The notes under the pieces are model-generated. The model was given only the letters and a program-made list of their open reading frames with translations, was not told the origin of the DNA and ran no database searches. Positions 9,095 to 19,895 of a stretch of 39,853 bases of DNA are shown here, piece after piece. Source of the DNA: Amphimedon queenslandica (taxonomy: Eukaryota > Porifera > Demospongiae > Haplosclerida > Niphatidae); contig NW_003546622.1 in assembly GCF_000090795.2 (NCBI RefSeq), forward strand, positions 41,132 through 80,984. The letters run 5' to 3'. The position numbers were made by a program, and so were the translations under genes. Numbering within the stretch: the stretch's first letter is position 1; each line of letters starts with the position of its first letter.

Positions 9095-9859
9095 AACAAA
9101 CTTATTGCACATACTATTTATTGTTTAATTCTGTTGTTAATATGACAGAATTTTGAAAGTTATTTTTATTTTATTCTGGAACCTGTTTTATGAAGCCAGT
9201 TTGCGAGATCGTATTCTTGTATTTTTACCAGCCCACTCTACACCAATCAATGCATTTGTCACATGTATGACTCTCTGTAGCTTTGCTTTGTATATTGAGT
9301 GATTGAATAAAGTTAAGCTACGTTTTCTATTTAGATAATAATCCTTTTAATATTACCTTGTTTTGCCTCAAAACTTTCTTTATTGCACTACCTCACATGT
9401 TTTTACTTCTTATGTTTAAAAGTCTTCTGCATGTTTAAACAATAACTGTTTTTTGTTTTCTTTCCAAAATAGAAATATTAATTTAGAAAAAAGCAATAGC
9501 ACACATTTTGCAAACAATGTTACTTCGTAACATGTTACCAGGTTACCTCACTAACTGTCCTGTATAATGCTATAAATGAACATAATCTTTTGTTTTAGCT
9601 CAAAATGGTGATGATCCATATACATTTTAAAAAATATTGTGTATAGCAAGTTCGAGCTAATTCCGGTTGAAAATAAATTTTTAAAGTTGCACCAAAAGCC
9701 ACGTAGTGCTTGCCAGCTGTAAAACATGCTTTGTGGAAAACCCTGGTAAACTGAGGCAAGACCACACACCAAAAGTTATGGTTTTTATTATTATTTTAGC
9801 TTATTAAAATCAGGTTCAGATATTTTGTTATAAATAATGTTTTTGTTTTTAAAACTTTT
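9095..9859. other. Intergenic 3' flank of copy 6, no gene seen
   Basis: AT-rich 3' flank with AATAAA near 9306. A diverged unit related to the dispersed satellite monomer (TTCGAGCTAATTCCGG near 9650, then TTTTTAAAGTTGCACC) occupies about 9600-9770. A 73-codon open frame on the minus strand here overlaps that repeat and is not credible as a gene. Confidence 0.5.
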
Positions 9860-9999
9860 CTTCCTTTTTGAGTGTTGCTAGCATAACAGTACCATGATTA
9901 GTTAGCACTAAAACCAACAGATAACCATGTTTTACCGAACTCAAGTTATAACCTAGCTGTGTATTTCATACTTCATTGCAATAGTCACTGACAATTATC
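9860..9999 (+). promoter_or_regulatory. Upstream module of copy 7 (putative promoter, class A)
   Basis: It carries the same ordered segments as 7415-7549: CTTCCTTTTTGAGTGTTGCT, GCATAACAGTACCATGATTAG, then AAGTTATAACCTAGC, ending in the ATG at 10000. See the entry at 7415 for interpretation. Confidence 0.5.
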
Positions 10000-11531
10000 A
10001 TGAATCTCTATTTGGCAAAGAAATGGCAACCATTCCTTTATATTACTCCTTCAGCAGTCTTGGTTCTATTATGGAACTTCCTCATGTATGCTCATTATGT
10101 TTTGATAAGTCGTTTCATTGGTGGATCTTCAAAAGAAGTAGCTCCTGCCTCTTGGTATAAGTATGGTTCTTTCATTATGGTTTGCTTTGGTTATTTTTTC
10201 TTTCCTTTATTTGGTCTGTTAGCTGATGTATGGATTGGAAGACACAAAGCTATACTGATTGGTATAGTATTGTGTTTTATATCATGGATTATAATAGGAA
10301 TTGGATTTATTTTAGAAAGTTACTTTGCTTCTGAAGCAGTGCTATGGAGTATTAATGGTTTTGTTTATTTTTTTCAGTTCAGTGGTTTTTCCAGTTTCAC
10401 TGCTAACATTATTCAGTATAACATTGACCAACTTGTTGGAGCTTCAGCTGATGAACTAAATTCTGTCATATACTGGCATATACTATCAGAACCACTGGTT
10501 TTATTCCTCTTTTACCTTCTTCAATGCTTATTTTATGGCAGTAAGTATTTTATCATGATCACTTTCATAGCATCAGGTGTATCTGTATCTCTTGTACTGG
10601 TGTCTCATTCAATCTTGAAACACAAACTGGAGAACATATCACTGATCAAGAATCCCATCAAACTGATAGTTAGAGTATTGTGTTATGCCAGGAAGCACAA
10701 GTATCCTGAGAATCGTAGTGCTCTGACCTACTGGGAGGAAGAGGCTCCTTCAAGACTAGACCTGGGCAAGGATAAATATGGTGGACCATTCACAGAGGAA
10801 GAGGTAGAAGATGTGAAGACAATATTTCGTATGCTGCCATTATTTATTGGTTTCTTTGCTTTTATTCTTTATGATGACAGCTACTGGTCTACCATTGATA
10901 GTTTTACTTTACCAACTTGCTTAGCAGTAACAGATTCTCTTTACCACATTTGTTCAGTCATTCTAATGTTAGTTTATTTTTCTTTATCAGAGTTTGTTTC
11001 TACAAGTATATTCCTAGTATGCTGACTAGAATGAGTGTTGGTCTTTTCCTTTCTCTCATTGTTATAGTTTCAAAAGTGATCATATTTGTCATTAAGAAGC
11101 CCAATGCAGATATAAACAATTTTGCTAAATTACTTTTTATTCCACAAACTATTCAAGCCTTTTCTTACATTCTCGTGTATCCAGTATCACTGGAGTTTAC
11201 AGTAGCTCAGTCTCCAGTACACATGAGAGGAGTGATGGTTGGATTGTGGTATACTTCATGGGCAATTGGTTATCTCATTATTATCATTGCCAAGTTTCTT
11301 TTTCATTGTGAGAGTCAATACATATGTACTAGTTTCTATTATTATATAACAAAGAGTGTACTAGTTTTTATCATACTGATAGTGTTTGTGATACTGGCTA
11401 AACGTTACAAGTATCGTGTGAGAGAGAATGAAGTTAATATTGTTCAGATAGTTGATGATCATTATCAGAGATACATAAATCAAAGGGAACAATTTATGAG
11501 TGATATTGACAATGACTCCTCAAGTGATTAA
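10000..11531 (+). pseudogene. SLC15/POT-like transporter, copy 7, single-base frameshift in TM8
   Basis: The reading frame from ATG 10000 (MNLYLAKKWQPF) matches the intact copies through TM7 and into TM8. There a TTTATTTATTC stretch reads TTTATTTTTC (about 10975-10982), a one-base loss. The first frame then ends at 11025, while the correct continuation (VCFYKYIPSMLTRM to the tail SDIDNDSSSD) runs open in another frame to the TAA at 11529-11531. Nothing else is damaged: the PTR signature, central loop, TM9-TM12 and tail are all normal. Either this is a very recent pseudogene, or the lesion is a sequencing error in a T-run and the gene is intact. A polyadenylation-type AATAAA occurs near 11823. 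Confidence 0.8.
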
Positions 11532-12221
11532 CATATGTGTGGTAAAATGTATTTTTGTTATAATTTCAATTTTATATCACTCATCCTTGATACTATTCAT
11601 TTGTCTGAAAACTTTAAATCTCAGGTAACATTAATTTATTATTGTAGTGTTCAAATTGCATTATTTTCAAGTTGTACGTTGTATTACTCTTTTTGCAGTC
11701 TTGTTTCTCTTATTAAAATTTCTCATTATTACGTATTGACTAATTTAATGTTGATTTTTGTCAATTTGCAGGTAATTGAATGTTAAAATACTTATTTTAT
11801 TTTGCTTATACATAATCCTTACAATAAAGGTTGTCCTCACTGATAATAATAAAAGTTTGTGAGTTCATTATTGTCTGTTTACTTGATCAGAATGGTATAT
11901 AATTTCATTGGTCACTGCTCCCTAAAATTTTGATGATATTATTTTAATTATTTAATAATTGTCTCTAGACTATAGGCTACGTCACATTGATGTTATGAAC
12001 TTCAATCATTATTATAAAAATTGGGCGTGTTTTTTATTTTTAAGATGGCACTTCATTAAAATATCAATCAATGTTGTTGCTATTTCAGTGTTATGTTTTC
12101 ATAGTATGTCACTATTCCTTTTCGTAAGGTACACAATGTACATTGAACAATAATGTGATAGACATTTTTTGACAACTGTTGATCACTTTTACTTACTTCA
12201 GTATAGCTATAGATCTATATC
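11532..12221. other. Intergenic between copies 7 and 8, no gene seen
   Basis: AT-rich spacer. Open frames of 60-83 codons here (11535-11786, 11959-12153) have no recognisable domain and low-complexity composition. A TATAGCTATAGATCTATA stretch sits just before the ATG of copy 8. The upstream module of class A was not recognised here. Confidence 0.45.
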
Positions 12222-13757
12222 ATGTCAACATTGAGAGCTTACATTGGAAGGAAATGGCAACCGTTTATTCACATATCTCCTCCAGCAGTCTTGGTTCTCT
12301 TTTGGAACTTTCTCATATACACTCATTATTTCTTATTGAGTCATTTCACTGGTATATTTGCTACTGAAGTTGCTCCTGCCACTTGGTATAAGTATGGTTT
12401 AGTAATTATATTTTTCTTTGGCTATTTTCTCTTTCCTTTATTTGGTCTGTTAGCTGATGTATGGATTGGACGATACAAAGCTATACTGATTGGTATAGTA
12501 TTGTGTTTTATATCATGGATTATGGTAGGAATTGGGTTCGTGGCTCATGAATACTACAGTTATAGCACAATGCTGAAGGTTGCTTATAGTATAGTTTATA
12601 ATCTTGAATATTCAGGATATGCCTTTATTGCTGCTAACATTATTCAGTAGATCTATAACATTGACCAACTTGTTGGAGCTTCAGCTGATGAACTGACTTC
12701 TATCATATACTGGCATATACTATCTGAACCACTTGTTGCTTTAATCTTTTACCTTCTTCAATGCTTATTTTATAGTAGTAAGTATTTTATCATGATCACT
12801 TTCTTAGCATCAGGTGTATCTGTATCTCTTGTACTGGTGTCTCATTCATTCTTGAAACACAAACTGGAGAACATATCACTGATCAAGAATCCCATCAAAC
12901 TGATAGTTAGAGTATTGTGTTATGCCAGGAAGCACAAGTATCCTAAGAATCGTAGTGCTCTGACCTACTGGGAGAAAGAGGCTCCTTCAAGACTAGACCT
13001 GGGTAAGAATAAATATGGTGGACCATTCACAGAGGAAGAGGTAGAAGATGTGAAGACAGTATTTCGTATGCTACCATTATTCATTGGTATTATTGCTCAT
13101 AGTCTCAGTATCGATGCCTATTGGACTGCCAGTAAGAGTTTTACATTACCAACTTGCCTAGCAGCAACAGCCTCTCAGTTTCATTTCTCTGCAGTCATCA
13201 TGATGTTAATATACATGTACTTCATTCGTGTTTGTTTCTACAAGTATATTCCCAGTATGCTGACTAGAATGAGTATTGGGCTAATTTTTGCTCTCATTGT
13301 CATTGTTTCTAAAGCATTAATTCTAAAGTTTTATTCAGACATTAACAGAATTGGAAAAATGTTGTTTCTTTCACAAACCATCCAAGGTCTCTCTTTTATA
13401 TTATTGTATCCAGTATCACTAGAGTTTACAGTAGCTCAGTCTCCAGTACACATGAGAGGAGTGATGGTTGGATTATGGTATACTTCGTGGGCTGTTGGTT
13501 ACCTCATTAGTATTGGCACCAAGATTCCATTTGATTGTGAGAGTCAATACATATGTACTAGTTTCTATTATTATGTAACAAAGAGTGTACTAGTTCTTAT
13601 CATACTGATAGTGTTTGTGATACTGGCTAAACGCTACAAGTATCGTGTGAGAGAGAATGAAATTAATATCGTTCAGATAGTTGATGATCATTATCAGAGG
13701 TACATGGAACAAGAGGAACAATATAATAGAAATAGAAATTATTTGAGTCCTGATTAG
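12222..13757 (+). pseudogene. SLC15/POT-like transporter, copy 8, one in-frame TAG from a 6-base insertion
   Basis: From ATG 12222 (MSTLRAYIGRKWQPF) the frame matches the family but meets TAG at 12648-12650, within the conserved ANIIQYNIDQL segment after TM4. Compared with every other copy, six extra bases (GATCTA) split the Gln and Tyr codons, so the reading frame is kept on both sides. The protein would be about 511 residues with one stop. This is the most divergent copy: TM4 and TM7 differ strongly, the TM9 region reads SKALILKF, and the tail ends NRNRNYLSPD rather than SDTDSDSSSD. It may be a recent pseudogene, or the stop may be polymorphic or read through. AATAAA occurs at about 13959. 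Confidence 0.8.
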
Positions 13758-14184
13758 TTTCATGTTTCAAGAAGTAAAGTAGTAGTGATAAAGCGGGACT
13801 ATAATAGAAAATGCAAATGAAAATTAACTCTAGATGATATATTTTTTGATATTACAAATATTATTAATAGTTTTATAGAGCATATTTACTTATCCAAACA
13901 TGAATATAGAGCAGTATTTAAATTTATATATTTATAGTGCATGGCTTTTTTGTTTCATGAATAAAGTACAGTACATAGTTACTATTTTTATTGTAGATCT
14001 ACATTTAAGTTTGATAACAAAAACTGCTGTTTTCTAAAATACAATTGTTTTGTATTTTTTCACATGGAGCTAACTTTGGTTGTCAGTCAGCAGACGCAGT
14101 ATAATTATGAACGCAGGAACTGTATTTTTAGAAACATTGCTTCCCTATTCCTAAATGATATCTTATTTATTTGTATATTATATA
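13758..14184. other. Intergenic between copies 8 and 9, no gene seen
   Basis: AT-rich 3' flank with a polyadenylation-type GAATAAAGT near 13959. A 66-codon open frame at 14064-14264 runs into the shared upstream module and shows no family features, so it is not annotated as a gene. Confidence 0.45.
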
Positions 14185-14320
14185 CTTGCTTCCTTTTTGG
14201 GTGTTGCTGCCATAACAGTGCATTGATTAGATATCCCTTATCTAAACTCAATGTGTTGGCTTGAGTTCTACATAACATTATATGTATTAATTCTATAGTG
14301 TATTAACTGTAGTCTCAAAT
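14185..14320 (+). promoter_or_regulatory. Upstream module of relic copy 9 (putative promoter, class A)
   Basis: It contains TTGCTTCCTTTTTGGGTG, TTGCTGCCATAACAGTGCAT, GATTAGATATCC and a run to ATG 14321, matching 7415-7549 and 9860-9999. Its presence shows that relic copy 9 descends from the class A (KKWQPF) lineage. Confidence 0.5.
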
Positions 14321-14974
14321 ATGGTAAATGGTTGTTTTTTACTTTGTGAAGAAATGGCAACCATTCCTTCATGTTACTCTTTCAGTAATCTTGGTTTTAG
14401 TATTGAACTATGCTCATTATGTTTTAGTTAGCCGTTTCATTGGTGGATCTTCAAAAGAAGTAGCTCCTGCCTGTAATTGGCATTAATATGGTTTTGTCAT
14501 TATGACATGCTTTGGCTATTGCTCTTTCCCTTTTCTTGGTCTGTTAGCTGATGCATGGATTGGAAGATACAAAGCTATACTGATTGGTATAGTATTGTGT
14601 TTTATATCATGGACTATAATAGGAATTGGATTTATTGTGGATAGCTACTATGCCTCTGAAGCAATATTATACAGTGTCTATGGGTTTGCTTATTTCTTTC
14701 AGTTCAGTGGTTTTTCCAGTTTTACTGCTAACGTTATTCAGTATAACATTGATTAACTTGTTGGGGCTTCAGCTGATGTACTCAATTCTATCATATACAA
14801 TACTGGCATGTACTATCTGAACCATTTCTTTTGTTCCTCTTTTACCTTGAGAGAGAATGAAGCTAATATTGTTTAGATAGTTGATGATCATTATCAGAGA
14901 TATATAAATCAAAGGGAACAATTTGGTAGTGACACTGAGAGTGACTCCTCTAGCGCTATTGACAGTGTATATTA
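14321..14974 (+). pseudogene. SLC15/POT-like transporter relic, copy 9 (large internal deletion)
   Basis: It starts ATGGTAAATGG like copy 4 and shows KKWQPFLHV-type sequence, but carries several frame breaks and stops in TM1-TM2. The middle part (14502-14756) is open and clearly the TM2-TM4 region (LLADAWIGRYKAI), then has a TAA where others read GATCAA. Near 14850 the sequence jumps from the TM5 FYL segment directly to the C-terminal RENEANIV tail. About 870 bases of TM5-TM12 are therefore missing. The old tail ends at the TAA at 14972-14974. It cannot encode a carrier. Confidence 0.87.
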
Positions 14975-15130
14975 AATATTCAAGTCATGTTATGTTTTCA
15001 ATCTAGTTTATTCTAAAATAAACTTTATGTTGCATAAATTTACATAGTGCATTATATTGATGCATTTGCTATTAGTTATGGTGACCTTATTGGCCTTGCC
15101 CAGCTTTGCGTAGGCGAGGACTAGTTTGGA
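14975..15130 (+). promoter_or_regulatory. Upstream module of copy 10 (putative promoter, class B)
   Basis: The spacer between the stop of relic 9 and ATG 15131 matches those before copy 3 (1236-1385) and relic 5 (5884-6021). It holds the TCATGTTATGTTTTCA segment, TTCTAAAATAAACTTTAT, and TTAGTTATGGTGACCTTATT close to the start. All three members encode the MK.ARKCQPF start, so two upstream types track two N-terminal types. A CAGCTTTGCGTAGGCGAGG insertion lies at about 15100-15120 in this copy only. Confidence 0.5.
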
Positions 15131-16654
15131 ATGAAGTCTGCCAGAAAGTGTCAACCTTTCTTTTGTCTTTCTCCTTCAGCAGTGTTGGTTCTAGTATGGA
15201 ACTACCTCATATATTTTTATTATTTTTTTTTGAATCATTTTACTGGAAAGTTTGTTAATGAAGTTGCTCCTGCCACTTGGTATAAGTATAGTTTAGTCAT
15301 TATGGTGTGCTTTGGTTACTTCTTTTTTCCTTTATTTGGTCTGTTAGCTGATGTATGGATTGGAAGATACAAAGCTATACTGATTGGTATAGTATTGTGC
15401 TTTATATCATGGATAATAATAGGAATTGGATTTATTGTTGAAAGTTACTTTGTCTCTGAAGTAGTGCTATGGAGTATTTTCTGTATTGCGTTTATTATTA
15501 ATTTTTGTGGTTATGCCAGTTTCAGTGCTAACATTATTCAGTATAACATTGATCAACTTGTTGGAGCTTCAGCTGATGAACTCAATTCTGTCATATACTG
15601 GCATATACTATCTGAACCACTTGTAGCTTTTATTTTTTATGCTACAAAATGCTTTTATGATGGTGAGGTTTTTTATTGGATATCTTTCATAGCATCAGGT
15701 GTATCTATATCTTTTGTACTGGTATCTTATTCATTCTTCAATCACAAACTGGAGAAGATACCACTGATCAAGAATCCCATCAAACTGATAGTTAGAGTAT
15801 TGTGTTATACCAGGAAGCACAAGTATCCTGAGAATCGTAGTGCTCTGACCTACTGGGAGGAAGAGGCTCCTTCAAGACTAGACCTGGGTAAGGATAAATA
15901 TGGTGGACCATTCACAGAGGAAGAGGTAGAAGATGTGAAGACAGTATTTCGTATGCTACCATTATTCATTGGTTTTGTTGCTTTAATTTTTTATGATGAC
16001 AACTATTGGTTTGCTGATAAAAGTTTTACATTACCAGCTTGCCTAGCAGTAACAGATTCTCAGTATTATTTCTGCTCAGTCATTCTAACATTACTTTATT
16101 TATTCTTTATCAGAGTTTGTTTCTACAAGTATATTCCCAGTATGCTAACTAGAATGAGTGTTGGTATCTTCCTTGCTTTCACTGTTACAGTTTCTAAAGT
16201 GATCATATTTGTCATTGAGAGATCTCATCCTGACATAAACAATTTTGGTAAATTACTCTTTATTTCACAAACTATACAGGCATTTTCTTACATCCTTGTG
16301 TATCCAGTATCACTGGAGTTTACAGTAGCTCAGTCTCCAGTACACATGAGAGGAGTGATGGTTGGATTGTGGTATGCTTCATGGGGAATTGGTCTTTTTC
16401 TTAAAACTAGTCTAAAGTTTCCGTTTGATTGTGAGAGTCAATACATATGTACCAGTTTCTATTATTATATAACAAAGAGTGTACTAGTTTTTATTATACT
16501 GATAGTGTTTGTGGTACTGGCTAAATGCTACAAGTATCGTGTAAGAGAGAATGAAGTTAATATTGTTCAGATAGTTGATGATCATTATCAGAGATTTATA
16601 AATCAAAGGGAACAATTCGGTAGTGACACTGACAGTGACTCCTCCAGTTATTAA
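15131..16654 (+). CDS. SLC15/POT-like (PTR family) 12-TM transporter, copy 10, intact
   Basis: Single exon, 507 residues, ATG 15131 (MKSARKCQPFFCLSPSAV), same length as copy 3. It has the PTR signature in the TM2-TM3 link (FGLLADVWIGRYKAI), twelve helices by eye, and the central cytosolic loop with GGPFTEEEVEDVK. The tail is RENEVNIVQIVDDHYQRF with an acidic serine end (SDTDSDSSSY). TM3-TM4 is nearly that of copy 3 (ESYFVSEVVLW), whereas TM10 (QAFSYILVYPVS) is that of copy 7, so the gene looks like a mosaic. The POT ExxER motif of TM1 is absent (VLVWNYLIY). Transport is expected across a membrane, but the substrate and ion coupling are unknown. It is the last member of the array; about 6.6 kb without a gene follows. 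Confidence 0.88.
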   Translation: MKSARKCQPFFCLSPSAVLVLVWNYLIYFYYFFLNHFTGKFVNEVAPATWYKYSLVIMVCFGYFFFPLFGLLADVWIGRYKAILIGIVLCFISWIIIGIGFIVESYFVSEVVLWSIFCIAFIINFCGYASFSANIIQYNIDQLVGASADELNSVIYWHILSEPLVAFIFYATKCFYDGEVFYWISFIASGVSISFVLVSYSFFNHKLEKIPLIKNPIKLIVRVLCYTRKHKYPENRSALTYWEEEAPSRLDLGKDKYGGPFTEEEVEDVKTVFRMLPLFIGFVALIFYDDNYWFADKSFTLPACLAVTDSQYYFCSVILTLLYLFFIRVCFYKYIPSMLTRMSVGIFLAFTVTVSKVIIFVIERSHPDINNFGKLLFISQTIQAFSYILVYPVSLEFTVAQSPVHMRGVMVGLWYASWGIGLFLKTSLKFPFDCESQYICTSFYYYITKSVLVFIILIVFVVLAKCYKYRVRENEVNIVQIVDDHYQRFINQREQFGSDTDSDSSSY

Positions 16655-18666
16655 CACTGTTTTAATATCATATTTTTGTTTAGTATTATTAGTAGTGTAT
16701 TTGTGTTCTAATTTTCTAGTGTTTGTCTCATTACTTCCCTGCTTCACTGACCTCACTATGCATTAAACATTTTATTTTTGGAATTCACAAATACATGTCA
16801 AGACTTTCTTTTAAACTATTTCATTTTCAAACTATTTGTTTTCCTTTCATTTTAGATTGCAAAACATTAACACTCAATATCTAAAGAATGATGCTTGATA
16901 GCATGTAATATCATGTATAATCACTACAGTATAACGTTCACATTTTTATCATTGATGTATCCAGGTATTATGTTAAAATACTTGTAGATTGATCAACGTG
17001 CAAAATCATTATGTTAAAGAATGTATACTTTCAGCAGTAAACTACAAACAAATGCGAAGTCTGAATCAGCTCAAACTTTCTACACAGCATAAGTACATCA
17101 ACATGTATCAGAAAATGTGATAAAAATTTGGGGGTAATTTGGAGCCATTTTTTGGAAAAAGCCAACCGTAAGTCATTACATTTTATTATATGCCTTTTCT
17201 TTGTTCCATAAATTTTTCACTTTTAAAAGTGGCTATAATTATGTTAGAATCTGCTTGATATTATTCATGTTCATCAATATTAAATCATTTATCATTTCTT
17301 ATTATTTATTATAGGTTGTGACTATTATCTCAAGGACCTCTCATTCATATCACTGAAGATCTATAAACTTTAAGACTCAAATATGCTCAATCAGAAGTTT
17401 TATTAATTTTTTAAAATTATAATTTGTTGACACTATAGTTATTTAATGAGGCACTTAATGGCGTAAAAAGATACCATGGTACCTAATGACGCAATATGGT
17501 TGCTATAGAGATACCATACAAGTGATACAATGGACTGTAGTATCATAGATACAGTGTTTATGGTAGTATCTGTGATTAGATGCAGCTGACTTAGGGGTGT
17601 CCCAAAAGGACTCCTAATTATTTCTGAATAATTTTGGGAATAATAGGTGGCACTTCAATTCCAGAATAATGCTGGCCTAATAGGTGGATCAGGAGCCAAA
17701 CTCTAATTAAAGAGGAGCAAGTGCATCAGTGTAGTATGGTCATGACTATAAAGAATTAAGTGAGAATAACAGGGGACAGTAAAAAGAATAATAGGCAATT
17801 TTTTAGAATTTCTGAATGGAATTATTGGGCAAAAAATTAGCATAATCTAACTGCTGAGTGCTGACTTGATTAAAGCGTGAGAACACGTGGAATAACCTTA
17901 ATAAAGGAGGGGCTAGTTATAAATTGAATAGGAAAATGGTGGCTGAGAGTGTGACATAACAGCAGCCATTAACAACTAGAATTTGCAAGGATGGATTTAC
18001 AGGTGCTAAATTTACAGCGATTTGTTTACTGGTCAAGATCTACCTTTTCTTTTTAACCAAAATTAAATCCTTGATTCTACAGCAGTTTAGTGAGTCTTGT
18101 TTTGAACTTAGATCATGTGTTTACTAGAGTTTTGTAAACTTTATTATTTTGATACCGTACTGTAGGTCAGTGTTTTGATACTAATGTATTATGGGAGCCA
18201 GACCTTGCATGGAAAATGATGTAAGCTCTTAATTTACACTAATAAAAAGTAATGAATAATTTTAATGATGCAGCCAATGCCATGCATTATGTGTATTGTA
18301 AGTAAATGTACAATAATTACTGTATTTCCTCTAAGAAACATCATACTCAAATAAACGCCTATAACTACAACACATATTTTACCAAATTTATCCAGTATTT
18401 TGTGTAACTCCATGTACATGTAGCTGTGCTTATGCCTATGCCCTTATTAGAGGAAGTACAGTACTACACTGTAGCAGTGATATCATCAGTGTAAGTAGAT
18501 AGGCATCATTTGCAATGTGTACACTATTAATGTAGTAATTAATATTTTTGTCCTTCTTGATATGTACATGTACATGTATGCTCATTGTCTCACTTCACTC
18601 TTGCACTTGTACATGTGTACATACAAATGATGCACTGTACCTTATCATCTCACACTGAATTGAATG
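16655..18666. other. Intergenic, no gene seen
   Basis: AT-rich sequence after the transporter array. The only structure I could name is one minus-strand satellite monomer (17040-17165, separate entry). Open frames of 60-90 codons on the minus strand are short, lack domains, and one overlaps the 3' end of copy 10 in antisense. No intact tRNA or rRNA was seen. Confidence 0.45.
17040..17165 (-). repeat. Solitary satellite monomer, reverse orientation
   Basis: Read on the minus strand it gives AAAATGGCTCC, ATCACATTTTCTGATACATG, TTATGCTGTGTAGAAAGTT and TGAGCTGATTC in the same order as the repeat unit of the 27.8-29.3 kb block. It is therefore a dispersed single copy of that repeat more than 10 kb away and inverted. 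Confidence 0.8.
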
Positions 18667-18876
18667 TACCGTATAGGGGTTATATTTCATTGGAAATAAA
18701 TTTTGTGAATTTAGCATTTTCATTAAATTTGCAAAATTAAATTCCACAAAAGAGGTGTGGCACACTAGGAAAAATGGCTGCAGAAGGTAGGATTCACGAA
18801 AATTTATACCAACAAATGGCAAATCTGGACAAATTCGTGAAATCTTATACCAACAAAATAAAACCCTTATATGGTA
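18667..18876. mobile_element. MITE-like element, TACCGTATAGGGGTT ends (family b)
   Basis: About 210 bases with inverted ends TACCGTATAGGGGTT and AACCCTTATATGGTA. The interior has AAATTCCACAAAAGAGGTG followed by GTGGCAC. A second copy is at 22854-23034. No transposase is encoded. Confidence 0.8.
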
Positions 18877-19686
18877 TTCTGATTATGTGTACATCACCCT
18901 TCCTCTCTCTCTCTCTCATATGTATATTGCATAGGGTCAGTGGCGGTGGCAGAACATAATTGAGATTTGGGAGGGGACAGCTGAACCTACTGTAGGAAGG
19001 AATTTCTGAAATCTGTGAAATTTGCAACCCTCAAAAAACCAGGTAGTTGTTTAATTGTTAGTGATTAATGATTGTCAATAAAGTAATCAAACTTTGTTCA
19101 AATTTACATTAAAAGCTAATTTGTCCTCATACGTTACGGTGTACGTTACTAATTGTATTTTAATAAAATATTTAAATCGACATTGTGAGACATTAGCAAA
19201 TTAATTGGGTCAATTTTATGCCAATTGGGTTAGCGTTAAGTGGTGGGTGGGAAGTATGCTTAATTTTAATTGAATTAAAAATAATGACAGTCATGTGTAC
19301 GTGACAGTCCCAGGTACATGTACCTACCTGGGAGTGTAATCTGTAATATAGTTGGGATATTATTGATTATTATTAGTAAACTCACGACTGAATAATTATC
19401 CACTTTTGGTAATAGTCTACATTGTATGTTCCTTACATTTTCCAAGTATCTGAAGCTATTACTGTGTATCCTTGAATAAAAGCTTGGTGCAAATAAAGGT
19501 GGGGTACTCAGGGTAGCAATAAAACGGAACTATAAATACACAAATCTATAAAATAACATACATTTAGATACCTTGTAGATACCTCCTTAAGCCCCTAAAG
19601 TTGTGCGTGTGGTCCCTCGTCGAATCTCGCTGTTGACTCAAGTTTTTTAAAAAATTTTTTTGTAGTCTAAAGCCAATTTTAAGAAA
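18877..19686. other. Intergenic, no gene seen
   Basis: AT-rich stretch with a short CT microsatellite near 18905. Short open frames on both strands here (about 60 codons) overlap the preceding element and are not credible genes. Confidence 0.4.
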
Positions 19687-19895
19687 TGCCGTATAGTGCT
19701 TTATTTTTGAGGAGCTAAACTTTTGCTATTTTCGCGGTTAGCATGAAACCGTGAAATTAAAGATCCGCTAAAATTTCAATTGCCATTAAAGGTGTGGCAC
19801 TAACATTGCCAATCCACAAAAATTATTTCTGTGAAAAATTGATTTTTATCAATCTGCGAAATTTTAGCTCCATAAAATTAAAGCGCTATACGGTA
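19687..19895. mobile_element. MITE-like element, GCCGTATAGTGC ends (family c)
   Basis: About 209 bases. The left end GCCGTATAGTGCTTTA and right end TAAAGCGCTATACGGTA are inverted, with a second inner pair GAGCTAAA and TTTAGCTCC. It contains AAGGTGTGGCAC, as in family b, although the rest of the interior differs. Confidence 0.75.

Noticed and set aside
11535-12153. Two small genes between transporter copies 7 and 8
   Set aside because: The open frames are short and low in complexity, have no domain, and lie in AT-rich spacer.
1-16654. Horizontal transfer of the transporter array from a microbe
   Set aside because: Lack of introns alone is not enough; base composition fits the neighbours and the loop resembles animal SLC15A3/A4. 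A tree would be needed.
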